Origin: JACKHO01 sp041398745
GTDB taxonomy: Bacteria; Planctomycetota; Planctomycetia; Planctomycetales; Planctomycetaceae
Reading direction: 5' to 3'
DNA length: 64,000 bases
Assembly (NCBI GenBank): GCA_041398745.1
Contig: JAWKUB010000007.1
Location: 62,001 to 126,000, forward strand
Shown here: in pieces, positions 26,970 through 36,765 of the stretch
Position numbering within the stretch: position 1 is the first letter of the stretch
Layout: each line of letters opens with the position of its first letter
Program-made: the position numbers and the translations under genes
Notes under the pieces: model-generated
What the model was told of the DNA's origin: nothing
Database searches by the model: none
Seen by the model: the letters and a program-made list of their open reading frames with translations, nothing else

Positions 26970-28240
26970 GCACATTGAGTCCGCCACGAATTTGCTTTGT
27001 GGCTCCCAATGCGCTGCCAGTCATTGATTCCAACATTCCCGGACCAATTGGCGGGATCGAAACTCGGTCGTGGCTGTTCGCGCGGACCATGGCTCGCTGT
27101 TGTCCATCGCCCATCAGCTTCGTCGTGCGCGATGCTGTTGCTCCACAGCATTCCACCATTTCAGGCGTACGCATCGTTCCGTTGGTCGAACCGCTCACTG
27201 CCGTGCGACGTGCCATTGCTTCGAATGTGGTCCGACGACCGCAGTTTCCGTGGTTGTCAATCCGACGCTGGTCCCCCAACTTGCTGTGGCAACTCCCCGT
27301 GCTGGCTCTGGCGAAATTGTCCCCTTTTCCACACGGGCTCAGCGGCGGTGTCGACACGTTCCTCCAAAGTTTCGAGACTGATGTTTTCTGCACATTTGGA
27401 GTGAATCCCGCCAGTGCGAGTGCCGTGGCAACTGCGCATGCCCAAGGGGTGCCCGCCGCTTTGGTTCTGGGATCAGACGGCGATTTGGATCCCGGATTTC
27501 TGGAGGGGGGCAGCTACGCAAACCAGTACGGCGACCGTGGCGACATGAGCCTCAAACTGCTGCAGTCCGCCAATCTGATTGTTGTACAGACGACCCTGCA
27601 GCAGCGACTGCTGAAAGAGCGGTTCGGACGAGAATCGGAGCTGGTTGCGAACCCCATCGAAGTTGATGCCTGGACGAATCCTGCTCTGCCCTCGACTTCA
27701 TTGATATTGCCCGACAAACCATTCGCCTTGTGGATTGGCCGCGCTGATCACACTCCCAAGCAACCAGCAAAAGTGCTGGAAATTGCTCGCGCCTTGCCCG
27801 ACATGCAATTTCTCATGGTCATGAATCCCTTCGATTCTGAAGTCGAAGAAGCAATTCGCCAGACCAAACCGCCGAACGTCACCATTGTGTCGCGAGTTGC
27901 CCCGGTCGACATGCCTGCTGTCTTTTCCCGTGCGACGGCACTGCTGAATACGTCCTCGTTTGAAGGTTTCCCGAACACATTTCTGCAAGCTGCCTTGGCT
28001 GAAGTTCCCATTGTCTCGCTGAGCGTGAAACCGGAATCAACGGTTGCTTTGCCGTTCGGAACGTGTGCGGATGGTGAGCTTGGAGCGGCCATCGAGGCGT
28101 TACGGCAGATCTCTCAGTCCGGCGCAAATCCTCAGCAATTGAGAGAACTCCGGACAGCGGTCGAAGAGTCCCACGCGGCAGATCAACAAGCCCACACACT
28201 TCATCGCCTGCTGTGTGAGTTGGTCGGGAAACGCAATTAG
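26966..28240 (+). CDS. Glycosyltransferase, GT4-like
   Basis: The 424-residue protein has the two-domain layout of GT-B enzymes. The N-terminal half opens with CFVAPNALPVIDSNIPGPIGGIETRS, where the PIGGIE stretch matches the nucleotide-sugar loop after the first strand. The C-terminal half has PFALWIGRADHTPKQP and the donor-binding TSSFEGFPNTFLQAALAEVP with the Glu spacing of the EX7E motif. It probably adds a sugar to a surface polysaccharide or lipid, substrate unknown. Its ATG overlaps queC, so the two genes are translationally coupled though functionally unrelated. Confidence 0.85.
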   Translation: MSTLSPPRICFVAPNALPVIDSNIPGPIGGIETRSWLFARTMARCCPSPISFVVRDAVAPQHSTISGVRIVPLVEPLTAVRRAIASNVVRRPQFPWLSIRRWSPNLLWQLPVLALAKLSPFPHGLSGGVDTFLQSFETDVFCTFGVNPASASAVATAHAQGVPAALVLGSDGDLDPGFLEGGSYANQYGDRGDMSLKLLQSANLIVVQTTLQQRLLKERFGRESELVANPIEVDAWTNPALPSTSLILPDKPFALWIGRADHTPKQPAKVLEIARALPDMQFLMVMNPFDSEVEEAIRQTKPPNVTIVSRVAPVDMPAVFSRATALLNTSSFEGFPNTFLQAALAEVPIVSLSVKPESTVALPFGTCADGELGAAIEALRQISQSGANPQQLRELRTAVEESHAADQQAHTLHRLLCELVGKRN

Positions 28241-28438
28241 GCGCCGCCACCGGCCGTAAGGCAATTGAAGAAAACATCTTGCGTCAACAACGCTGCCTCA
28301 CGCTCTCATGGGCCCATCTTGAATGTCAGGCAATGAATCCTCATTTTGGCTCAGATTCCAAATTCCACTCAGTCGATACAATCGTTACAATCGCTACAGG
28401 TCTCAAGTGCATGCCGCTTTTGCTGGTTGTGACGTTAC

Positions 28439-30094
28439 ATGTGGAGTTCACCGTCCAAAGGCAACAGTGCCGCTGCGCCAAGTGTCTTGCGGCAGCTGGT
28501 TGAATCTGGCGTGCTGCTGGCGCTCGCGGTCGTGCTGTTTCGTTCGTTCGCTGCCGAGGGCTATCTCATTTCCACGGGGTCCATGGCACCGTGCCTGCTT
28601 GGCTACCACAAACAAGTCGTATGCCCGAACTGTCATTATCAGTTCGCGTATGGTGATACGACGGGAATCACTGGTGGGCAAGATTATGCGTATGCCGGGC
28701 AAAACGATTCAGGATTCGTCGGCTGGGCTAACGAATCGACGCATCAGGTGACGAGCTGCCCGAATTGTGGACGACAGAACATCGACTTGTCCCACGTGCC
28801 ACAGAACGAGGGGGACCAACTGTTGGTCCACAAGCACGCATTCGAATTCCGTGATCCGCGTCGTTGGGAAGTGATCGTTTTTCGCAGTGCAGACAATCCC
28901 CAGCAGGCGTACTGCAAGCGCGTTGTCGGTCTACCGAATGAAGAGTTGTCGATCATTGGTGGGGACATCTACGTCGCCGGCGAACTGCAGCGCAAGTCAT
29001 ACGAAGTGCAAAAGTCGATTCGAATTCCCGTTTGGGACAATGATTTCCAACCAGGAATGGAAGACGCTCCGCCGCGCTGGATGCGAACGGAAGAAGAGTC
29101 GGGCTGGCAGCCAGTAGGGAGCGGCTTTCAGTTTGAACCGACATCCGGGACCATAGGCGAATTGCGATATTATCACTGGTTACGAGCGGGCGGAACGCAC
29201 TGGACATCAGTGCCCCTGGAGAACTGGCCGGGCGACATGCTGGACGCAGGACGGGTACAGCAAGAATTGGTTTACCGTGAAGGCGAAGGACGCCTGTACT
29301 ATCAGGGGGTCATGGGGCCAGCTGACATTCGCCGATTGTCGGCAGAGTCGAGCGACGCCAGTTGGCGTACGGCAATTGAGGAGCTCGCGACGGAATCGCA
29401 CTTCGGCCCAATTCACGACGAGTACGGCTACAACGTGGATGGATCGAGGCAGGGGAATTTGGTCCATGACCTCATGCTGGAACTCCAGTTGATCCCGCTG
29501 GATCGAAAAGGCCGTTTCGAAATCCAACTGGATGACGGAGCCGACGAATTCCTGCTTGTAATTGACTTTGAAGAGAGTTCCTTCGAACTACTGGTCAATG
29601 GCGATCCCGTTCCACTGCGGAGTGGTCCGCTGCCTCCGACAATGCGTGAGAAGTCGTTCCGAGTAGAAATGTCGACGTTTGACCGGCAATTGCTGGTCGC
29701 CGCGGGGGGAGAGCTGGTCTTCGAACCACTGACTTATTCCAAGCCGAATCAACCTCGGCAACCCCTGCGAAGCCCTGTGGCGTTGCGAGCCTTCGGCGGC
29801 AGGTTTGGAGTAGATCATCTGGAGTTGTACCGAGACGTTTACTACACAGAAAAAGGGGGCGGCGAGTACGAACCGGGAGCAACTCTCGGTCCTGACGAGT
29901 TTTACGTCCTGGGGGACAACAGCCCCATTTCAGCGGACAGTCGTGTCTGGAAGCAACCAGCCGTCAACCGTAGCCAACTTATCGGAAAACCGTTGGTAGT
30001 CCACTTGCCTTCAAAACAGGGGCAAGTCACCTTCGGCGGGCGAACCTCGTACCTCCGGATACCGGATTTTCACCGAGTACGCTATATTCGCTAG
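28439..30094 (+). CDS. lepB: Signal peptidase I with zinc-ribbon and beta-sandwich inserts (copy 1)
   Basis: The core of a type I signal peptidase is present: one membrane helix (about 22-40), the catalytic Ser48 in STGSMAP, Lys160 in YCKRVVGLPNEE, and the C-terminal box YVLGDNSPISADSR. Two things are added. Between Ser and Lys there are two Cys pairs, CPNC (62/65) and CPNC (107/110), which should bind zinc. Between Lys and the C-terminal box is an insert of about 300 residues, whose last part (about 344-465) is a LamG/DUF1080-like beta-sandwich. The protein is 551 residues, against about 200-320 in the usual enzyme. No Shine-Dalgarno site is clear. A second, similar gene follows after 148 nt. 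Confidence 0.9.
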   Translation: MWSSPSKGNSAAAPSVLRQLVESGVLLALAVVLFRSFAAEGYLISTGSMAPCLLGYHKQVVCPNCHYQFAYGDTTGITGGQDYAYAGQNDSGFVGWANESTHQVTSCPNCGRQNIDLSHVPQNEGDQLLVHKHAFEFRDPRRWEVIVFRSADNPQQAYCKRVVGLPNEELSIIGGDIYVAGELQRKSYEVQKSIRIPVWDNDFQPGMEDAPPRWMRTEEESGWQPVGSGFQFEPTSGTIGELRYYHWLRAGGTHWTSVPLENWPGDMLDAGRVQQELVYREGEGRLYYQGVMGPADIRRLSAESSDASWRTAIEELATESHFGPIHDEYGYNVDGSRQGNLVHDLMLELQLIPLDRKGRFEIQLDDGADEFLLVIDFEESSFELLVNGDPVPLRSGPLPPTMREKSFRVEMSTFDRQLLVAAGGELVFEPLTYSKPNQPRQPLRSPVALRAFGGRFGVDHLELYRDVYYTEKGGGEYEPGATLGPDEFYVLGDNSPISADSRVWKQPAVNRSQLIGKPLVVHLPSKQGQVTFGGRTSYLRIPDFHRVRYIR

Positions 30095-30242
30095 TTCGAG
30101 CCCGGTTTGAGTGATTCGCGTCCGGAACTGGTCTGCTGCGGCAACCACTTCCCAATGGCACTAGTCCTTGTGACGCATGGACATGTGTCAGGGCTGACTC
30201 AGGCCACATTACGAGCGCCAATCCACCAGACTGGTAGAGTTT

Positions 30243-32015
30243 ATGTCCAAGAAGGAACAATCGGCACCGGCATCTCCCGCTGAGAGCAGCAAAGCTCCGC
30301 CGCAAGACGGTTGGCGCGATTCCATTGAATCCATCATTTTCGCATTTCTGCTCGCACTGTTGTTCAAGACGTTCGAAGCAGAAATGTTCGTCATTCCCAC
30401 GGGTTCAATGGCTCCTACATTGTACGGACGCCACAAAGAAGCGACGTGCAGCGAGTGTGGGCACCACATCGTGGTCGGGGCAAGCGGCGAACTGAATAAG
30501 AATGCAGAGCTTGAGGGCAGGATTAGTGAATCCCTTTGTCCAAATTGCGGCGCCATAAACACCAGTATTCACGACACGCCGCCATTCAACGGTGATCGAA
30601 TTTGCGTTGCGAAATATCCGTACGAATTCTGGGAGCCGAGTCGCTGGGATGTGTTTGTATTTAAGTATCCCCTGGACCCGAAAATCAATTACATCAAGCG
30701 ACTGGTGGGCCTTCCCGGCGAAACCCTTCGAATCCGTAACGGGAACGTGTACTTGTGGGATGGCGAAACGGAGCAAATCCTTCGCAAATCCCCCGAAAAA
30801 CAGCAGGCCATTCAAATCCCGGTTCACGACAACGCGTTTGTATCAGAGAAGCTGCTGGCTGCTGGCTGGCCCGAACGTTGGGCTGCCGTTAGCCGTTCGG
30901 AAGATGTCAAAGGAATTGATGGCTGGAAAGAAGCCGAGACGTCCGCCTGGAAATTCGATGACAAAGCACGCTCATTCGCACTCACGTCCACAAATAACGA
31001 ATGGGCTTGGGTGCGTTATCGACACTACGTCCCCAATGTCGACGATTGGCGTGATATCGACGAAGGGCGCAAACCCATTCCACTACCTCGGCTGGTGGGG
31101 GATTTCTGTGGTTACAACGCTTTTGCTGGTTCACGTTTGACTCATGGAGCGTACGCGACGCACAAAATCGATGATGGCCCCTTTTGGGTACCAGATCTCA
31201 CCGTGAGTTGCCGGTTGAAAATTGAGTCGGTCGGGCAGACTCCAGAAGTAATGCTCGAATTGACCGAAGGCGTCCTGCGTTATCGTTGCCGCATTGATGT
31301 CGCCACAGGTTCCGCCGTTCTGGAAGAAGTCAACGTCCAAATGAGCGAGCAGGATGTGCGACAACTCGTCACAGTCAAAACATCCATGCGTGGTGCGGGA
31401 ACATACGAGCTGGACTTCGCCAATGTAGACGACCGGCTTTGCTTGTGGATCAACGGGAAACTTATTGAATTCGGAGATTCCGCCGTCTTGACCGTGCCTG
31501 GTGCAACCAGCAACCCATTTCCGACGAACGGCGATTTGACCCCCGTAGGTATTGCCGCTCATGGCATCGAGGGCACATTGAGCGACCTGAAACTGCACCG
31601 CGACATCTACTATCGGGGAACGGACGACCCATACGAAGGCGACACACTTCGCAGCGATCTTGCCGATAACATTCGAAATCCCGAGGCGTGGGCTGAAATC
31701 TACATGAGAGACGCAGCGGCCATCGACTACACAGAGATTGTCATTCCTGAAGACAGTTTCCTGGCGCTAGGCGACAACAGTCCAGAAAGCTCTGATGGTC
31801 GCCTCTGGCCCGGACGGCAAACGGTCCCGCGGGAATTCCTCGTTGGCAAAGCGTTTTGCGTTTACTGGCCGCATGGAGTTCCTTTCCTCAACGATGGCAA
31901 GGGAATTTCCGTCCCACCGTTTTACCACAAAGATACGAAGGGGAATCGCACCGACTACCCCACACACACCTTCCCGTTCTATCCACAATTCTGGCGGATG
32001 AAACGAATTCGCTAA
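30243..32015 (+). CDS. lepB: Signal peptidase I with zinc-ribbon and beta-sandwich inserts (copy 2)
   Basis: The second copy (590 residues) has a membrane helix at about 29-46, catalytic Ser55 in PTGSMAPTL, Lys152 in YIKRLVGLPGE, and LALGDNSPESSDGR near the end. Its zinc-ribbon Cys pairs are CSEC (69/72) and CPNC (99/102). The insert after Lys152 is longer, with a LamG-like domain at about 314-450 that has the DUF1080-style GTYELDFANVDDRLCLWING and VGIAAHGIEGTLSDLKL. The two copies are clearly paralogous but share limited identity outside the core. The paired genes suggest either division of labour by substrate or a two-subunit peptidase (inference). Confidence 0.9.
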   Translation: MSKKEQSAPASPAESSKAPPQDGWRDSIESIIFAFLLALLFKTFEAEMFVIPTGSMAPTLYGRHKEATCSECGHHIVVGASGELNKNAELEGRISESLCPNCGAINTSIHDTPPFNGDRICVAKYPYEFWEPSRWDVFVFKYPLDPKINYIKRLVGLPGETLRIRNGNVYLWDGETEQILRKSPEKQQAIQIPVHDNAFVSEKLLAAGWPERWAAVSRSEDVKGIDGWKEAETSAWKFDDKARSFALTSTNNEWAWVRYRHYVPNVDDWRDIDEGRKPIPLPRLVGDFCGYNAFAGSRLTHGAYATHKIDDGPFWVPDLTVSCRLKIESVGQTPEVMLELTEGVLRYRCRIDVATGSAVLEEVNVQMSEQDVRQLVTVKTSMRGAGTYELDFANVDDRLCLWINGKLIEFGDSAVLTVPGATSNPFPTNGDLTPVGIAAHGIEGTLSDLKLHRDIYYRGTDDPYEGDTLRSDLADNIRNPEAWAEIYMRDAAAIDYTEIVIPEDSFLALGDNSPESSDGRLWPGRQTVPREFLVGKAFCVYWPHGVPFLNDGKGISVPPFYHKDTKGNRTDYPTHTFPFYPQFWRMKRIR

Positions 32016-32039
32016 GCGGCAAATCTCGTGGCGACAAGG

Positions 32040-34202
32040 TTACATGTTGTAGACGCGGCGAAAGACGGTTTGCGAATTGTCGGGATTCGTCACCACGACA
32101 ATGAGCAGTAATTGTTCAGGGTTGCTCGAATCCATGAGCGTGAGGTCTTCGAACTGGTCGCCTCCGGTCGGTGAAATATGAGATACCACACCAAACAGTC
32201 CTCGCGAATCGCGCATGGAAATGATGTGCAAAAACTCCCGCGTTCCACTTCCATTCGAATAAACCACACCGCTTGGAACGTCCTGAATTGAGCTGCCGGT
32301 GGCATTGTTCAGCAGCCAGTCCCCCCCTTGAATGGACTTCTTCAGAAATCTTGATGAATCATTATTCGGATATGCGCGAAACAGCTGCGCCCGGGCTGAG
32401 GGACCGAATGCTTTTCGAATACGGTTCTGCAGCTCCGCCGTATCCTGCCAGCCAATGGGAGCGTCCCAGTCAAAGCCACTCGGTTCCGGCACGTCTTTGC
32501 TCGGAATTCTTGTCAGGCGGTTCAGTTGGGGCGTCCATTGGGGAACCGACTGGCTGACCGTCGAATACTGCGGCAGTGGCTCATTGAATACTGGCTTGCC
32601 GACAGTGCCGGCGTTTTGCATTTTTCGCTGATTGTACTGCATTTCCCAACTTTCGTTCTCAGTTGTGAAACGCTGGTAGACGAGTGGCGTGAACAACTCC
32701 TGTTCTACTTCGGTTTTGGCGACGGTCGAAAAACTGTTAAACAGCAACTGCAGCTCCGACTCACGCGCAATGAGCCCGCCGTCGACAACATCCCGAACAA
32801 TAAGATGTCCCCGGTGGTCGCCTGTGTTCATGTACCAGTTGGAAATGAATACCGCGAGCCCTGTAAACAGCAGTGTGGCTGTGGGAAAGCTAATCCAGGT
32901 CCATTTACGGCTTGTGAATAGCCCCACGAAAAAGTAATCGAGTGGGCCGACGACCAGGATGAACACGCACAGCACTGACGCAATGAGCCAAAGCGGAACC
33001 AGCTCAAATCCTCTAGGCATAAGTTGCTTCACCAAACCAATTCCACCGCCCACAGGAACCGGACTCATGTTGTTGAGCACCAATTGTCCCTCGTACGTGT
33101 CGGGATCGTACTGGTATGAATAGTTCCAGTTGTCATTCGTCCGCGACGCGTCTCGCGCCACCTGATAGGACCACTCACTTTCACGTTCAACAACCTGAGC
33201 TTGATCCACCCGTGCTTTCCAGAGAAATGGAGTAACAACTCGCACCATTTCACTTTCAGGCAGTTCAATTCCACCCGACACAACAGCCACACGACCTAAA
33301 CCGAATTTGTTGAGCACGAAGCCATTATCTTCTCCCTTTCCAGTCAACGTGGGAGGTCCCAGCGAAGACGGGAGAAAGACCACTTCGTCCTCATGCCGAG
33401 CCATTATCTGATTCAGAAACTGCACCTGTTCGGCAAGTTGCACGGCGTCGTTCAATTCAATGTACAAGCTCCCGCCGGCTCGAATCCAGCCAATGAGTGC
33501 ATTGAGTTGAGCAGTATTTAGTCTGGCTAAGCCCGCCCCATTGATGGCAAGGATGTCACTCGCGCAGTGCTCAATGGGGAATGTCGGCAAATCTTCCGCG
33601 GCCATGCGGTGGCTCAATGTCAACGGTTGCAGTTGCGTGGTGTTGTCCCGATCACTGCGGCGACCGTTTCTTCTCACCTGGGGCCGAAAGACATCGAAAT
33701 CCAGCCCCTCAGCAAACTCGCTGCTGACCTGTAAGAGTTCCACTTCCGGCTGAACCTTCGTGAGGACAAATTTCCGCCCGTTCGTAGCTGTCATACGCAG
33801 TTGCTGATTCGGCAGCCGGAAAGTTTTTCCATCATCGCGCGTAAACCAAATGGCGACTTCGAGAAAGCCGTTAATGGGATCTTCTGTGAGCGGTGGAATG
33901 AGCATTTGCAGGGTTTGTTCGCCCGGCGTGATGAACAAGTCCGAGTTTTCGAATGTCCCCAACAAGTCGCGTCCGTTGGCGATTTGCAATATCAGTCGCC
34001 CTTTGAGAACGCTGCCGCTTGCCGAAGTCACGTTCAGCACAAGCTGAGTCGGGCCACCGGTACGGGTGTAGTAGGAAGCCGCGTCGACTTCCACCAGCAG
34101 TGGTAACTGACCGGAACTTTGGGCACGAACCAGTGGCGGCTGTCCAAGTGCAAGACAGACGATAAGCAGCGCTGTCGTAATGAGTTGGCGACTTCTCAAC
34201 AA
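32040..34202 (-). CDS. Large membrane protein with exported N-terminal domain, unknown function
   Basis: I do not recognise the family. A signal peptide (LITTALLIVCLALGQPPLVRA) is followed by about 350 residues of beta-rich periplasmic sequence, including a von Willebrand/Rossmann-like DILAINGAGLARLNTAQLNALIGWIRAGG part (short: DILAINGAGLARLNTAQL). Then come two or three helices, LWLIASVLCVFILVVGPLDY and FPTATLLFTGLAVFISNWYM, and a further 260 residues. This layout resembles the membrane proteins found in planctomycete BatA/MoxR-like clusters, but no AAA or vWA genes are next to it. It is convergent with the second signal peptidase gene, whose stop is 24 nt away. Confidence 0.7.
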   Translation of the reverse strand: MLRSRQLITTALLIVCLALGQPPLVRAQSSGQLPLLVEVDAASYYTRTGGPTQLVLNVTSASGSVLKGRLILQIANGRDLLGTFENSDLFITPGEQTLQMLIPPLTEDPINGFLEVAIWFTRDDGKTFRLPNQQLRMTATNGRKFVLTKVQPEVELLQVSSEFAEGLDFDVFRPQVRRNGRRSDRDNTTQLQPLTLSHRMAAEDLPTFPIEHCASDILAINGAGLARLNTAQLNALIGWIRAGGSLYIELNDAVQLAEQVQFLNQIMARHEDEVVFLPSSLGPPTLTGKGEDNGFVLNKFGLGRVAVVSGGIELPESEMVRVVTPFLWKARVDQAQVVERESEWSYQVARDASRTNDNWNYSYQYDPDTYEGQLVLNNMSPVPVGGGIGLVKQLMPRGFELVPLWLIASVLCVFILVVGPLDYFFVGLFTSRKWTWISFPTATLLFTGLAVFISNWYMNTGDHRGHLIVRDVVDGGLIARESELQLLFNSFSTVAKTEVEQELFTPLVYQRFTTENESWEMQYNQRKMQNAGTVGKPVFNEPLPQYSTVSQSVPQWTPQLNRLTRIPSKDVPEPSGFDWDAPIGWQDTAELQNRIRKAFGPSARAQLFRAYPNNDSSRFLKKSIQGGDWLLNNATGSSIQDVPSGVVYSNGSGTREFLHIISMRDSRGLFGVVSHISPTGGDQFEDLTLMDSSNPEQLLLIVVVTNPDNSQTVFRRVYNM

Positions 34203-34694
34203 TCACTCCCTGTCACGATAGCTTGACCTAGCCGTCTGAGGGTAACCGCAGTAACAATGCATGTCGACCATGAGCGTGTCGTGTAAATTCGTCCCGATCA
34301 GTCGTTCTAACTTTCTGTGCAGCCTGGCTCGCGAACTCATGGTCGAAAAACTGCTCTTGCCGAATATGGAACTGTGCAGATAATAGCAGTGTTGCCCACT
34401 AACCAGTCGTTCTCGTATTCGTGAAGATTGGCAAGCGTGGGATTGAAACTTTGCTCCTTTGGAAATTTGGCGTGTAGACCGGAGTGGTCTGGCCACTCTT
34501 TGCCGAAGGAGCTTCCGTCGAAACCGCAGGTTCGACATTGCCTGTTTTCCACAGGTCTCTTCTCGGCAAACTGCTGCCTCACTTCTTCGGTCTCACATTG
34601 CCCTATCCCATTTCGGTGTGGATCTGACTGGACTCATCAAGTCACACGACCTGATGAAACCGTTCTTGGTACGGCCATGAAATGGAGGTGTGAC
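34203..34694. other. Gene-free divergent upstream region
   Basis: These 492 nt separate two divergent genes, the membrane protein and prkA. The prkA frame remains open upstream for 89 codons, but no ribosome site supports that extension. I see no repeat or hairpin. Both promoters must lie here. Confidence 0.45.
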
Positions 34695-36737
34695 ATGGTT
34701 CAAGGCAGTGCATTTCTTCAACAGGTTTCTGCAAGACAAGACGCCGATCAGTTCCGGACGGAACACTGGCAGGGTTCTTTTGCCGAGTACCTCGATTTAG
34801 TTCGAGAACGTCCTGAGGTGACTCGTACGGCCTATCAGCGGCTGTACGATATGGTCATGGCGGACGGACAGTATGCCGTCGAGGGATCAAAGAACACCGT
34901 TCGATACAAGTTCTTCGATGATCCTCACAACAACGGGGCCGATGCAATTTTCGGCCTGACCCGCACGTTGATGGAACTCGTCAACGTCTTCAAATCTGCG
35001 GCACTCGGGTACGGCACAGAGCGACGCGTATTGTTGTTGCATGGACCTGTTGGTAGTTCAAAGTCCACGATTGCGCGACTGCTCAAGCGAGGACTGCAGC
35101 GGTACAGCCGTACAGACGAAGGTGCCCTGTTTACGTTCGGCTGGAAGGAAGCCGACGGCAGCATCACCTGGGATCCAATGAATGGCGAGCCGCTGCAACT
35201 GGTACCAGCCAGTGAGCGAGCCAGCGTTTGCAGTTATCTCAACGAAGGTCGTGGTGAGCACGATTTCCAGGTCGAAATTCGAAAGGACGTCTGTCCCCTG
35301 TCTCGCTGGTACTTTCAGGAGCGTCTGAAGGAAGCCGATGGCGACTGGACGAAAGTCGTCGAGAGTGTGGTTGTGAAGCGGCTCTTCCTGTCGGAACAGG
35401 ACCGCATTGGTATCGGTACGTTTCAACCGAAGGACGAAAAGAATCAGGATTCGACCGAACTGACCGGTGATATTAACTACCGGAAGATCGCCGAGTACGG
35501 AACCGAGTCCGATCCTCGCGCGTTCAACTTTGATGGAGAATTCAATGTCGCAAATCGCGGCATGATTGAGTTCATCGAAGTGCTCAAGCTCGATGTCGCC
35601 TTCCTCTACGATTTGCTGGGAGCCTCGCAGGAACACAAAATCAAACCGAAGAAGTTTGCCCAGACCGATATCGACACCGTCATTATTGGTCACACCAACG
35701 AACCTGAGTATCGCAAGCTGCAGTCCAACGAGTTCATGGAAGCGTTGCGCGACCGGACTATCAAAATCGACGTGCCGTACGTCACCACACTCGAAGAAGA
35801 AATCAAAATCTACGAGAAGGACTACAATCCCAAGCGAGTACGCGGGAAGCATATTGCACCGCATACGCTCGAAGTGGCGGCCATGTGGGCATTGCTTACG
35901 CGACTCGAACAGCCGAAACATCACGGCTTGACGCTTGTCCAGAAAATGAAGTTGTACAACGGCAAGAGCCTGCCGGGATTCACCACCGAAAACGTGCGGC
36001 AGTTGCGTCGCGAAGCGAAGCATGAGGGACTCGAAGGAATTTCGCCGCGCTATGTGCAGGACAAAATCTCGAATGCCCTCGTGGTCAATACCACGGCGAC
36101 CAGCCTGAATCCATTCATGGTTCTCAACGAACTGGAGGCGGGGCTGAAGCACCATTCACTCATTGGCAACGAGGAACTCCGCGAGCATTACCGCCAGTTG
36201 GTTTCCGTAGTGAAAGATGAGTACACGGACGCTGTCAAGAATGAAGTACAACGTGCCATCGCCGCTGACGAAGACGCCCTGAAGCGCCTGTGCGGTAACT
36301 ACATTGACAACGTTAAAGCGTACACGCAGCGTGAAAAGGTGAAGAACAAATTCACCGGCGAAGATGAGGAACCAGATGAACGTCTCATGCGTGCGATTGA
36401 GGAAAAAATCGACATTCCTGAATCACGCAAAGATGACTTCCGTCGGGAAATCATGAACTACATTGGCGCCCTGGCCATTGATGGTAAGACGTTCGACTAT
36501 CGGACGAACGAGCGCCTGCAAAAGGCCCTCGAAATGAAACTGTTCGAGGATCAGAAGGACACTATCAAGCTGACCAGCCTGGTGTCGCAGGTCGTCGATC
36601 AGGACACGCAGGCGAAAATTGACATCGTCAAAAGTCGGCTCATTCGTGACTACGGTTACAACGACGAGTCGGCCACCGACGTGCTGCAATACGTCGCCAG
36701 CATTTTCGCTCGCGGTGATGCGAAGCGTGACTCGTAA
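34695..36737 (+). CDS. prkA: PrkA-type serine protein kinase / AAA ATPase
   Basis: The start at 34695 has a strong GGAGGTG site five bases before it and gives 680 residues, the usual PrkA length; the open frame upstream is not part of the gene. The N-terminal AAA part has Walker A LHGPVGSSKSTIARLL at about 107-122. The end (TFDYRTNERLQKALEMKLF) is the PrkA C-terminal part. PrkA is linked with stationary-phase and stress responses, and in E. coli the homologue YeaG works with YeaH. In most genomes yeaH (DUF444) and spoVR follow directly. Here the gene is followed after 28 nt by an IS110 remnant instead, so the partners are missing from this site. Confidence 0.93.
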   Translation: MVQGSAFLQQVSARQDADQFRTEHWQGSFAEYLDLVRERPEVTRTAYQRLYDMVMADGQYAVEGSKNTVRYKFFDDPHNNGADAIFGLTRTLMELVNVFKSAALGYGTERRVLLLHGPVGSSKSTIARLLKRGLQRYSRTDEGALFTFGWKEADGSITWDPMNGEPLQLVPASERASVCSYLNEGRGEHDFQVEIRKDVCPLSRWYFQERLKEADGDWTKVVESVVVKRLFLSEQDRIGIGTFQPKDEKNQDSTELTGDINYRKIAEYGTESDPRAFNFDGEFNVANRGMIEFIEVLKLDVAFLYDLLGASQEHKIKPKKFAQTDIDTVIIGHTNEPEYRKLQSNEFMEALRDRTIKIDVPYVTTLEEEIKIYEKDYNPKRVRGKHIAPHTLEVAAMWALLTRLEQPKHHGLTLVQKMKLYNGKSLPGFTTENVRQLRREAKHEGLEGISPRYVQDKISNALVVNTTATSLNPFMVLNELEAGLKHHSLIGNEELREHYRQLVSVVKDEYTDAVKNEVQRAIAADEDALKRLCGNYIDNVKAYTQREKVKNKFTGEDEEPDERLMRAIEEKIDIPESRKDDFRREIMNYIGALAIDGKTFDYRTNERLQKALEMKLFEDQKDTIKLTSLVSQVVDQDTQAKIDIVKSRLIRDYGYNDESATDVLQYVASIFARGDAKRDS

Positions 36738-36765
36738 GTCAAAGCAGTAGCGACTGTCTTGAAAA

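Noticed and set aside
28360..28400. Tandem ACAATCG-like units before the first signal peptidase
   Set aside because: Only two or three short imperfect units; not enough to call a repeat or operator array.
34428..34694. 89-codon upstream extension of prkA
   Set aside because: No ribosome site, not PrkA-like, and the Met at 34695 has a strong GGAGGTG in front.
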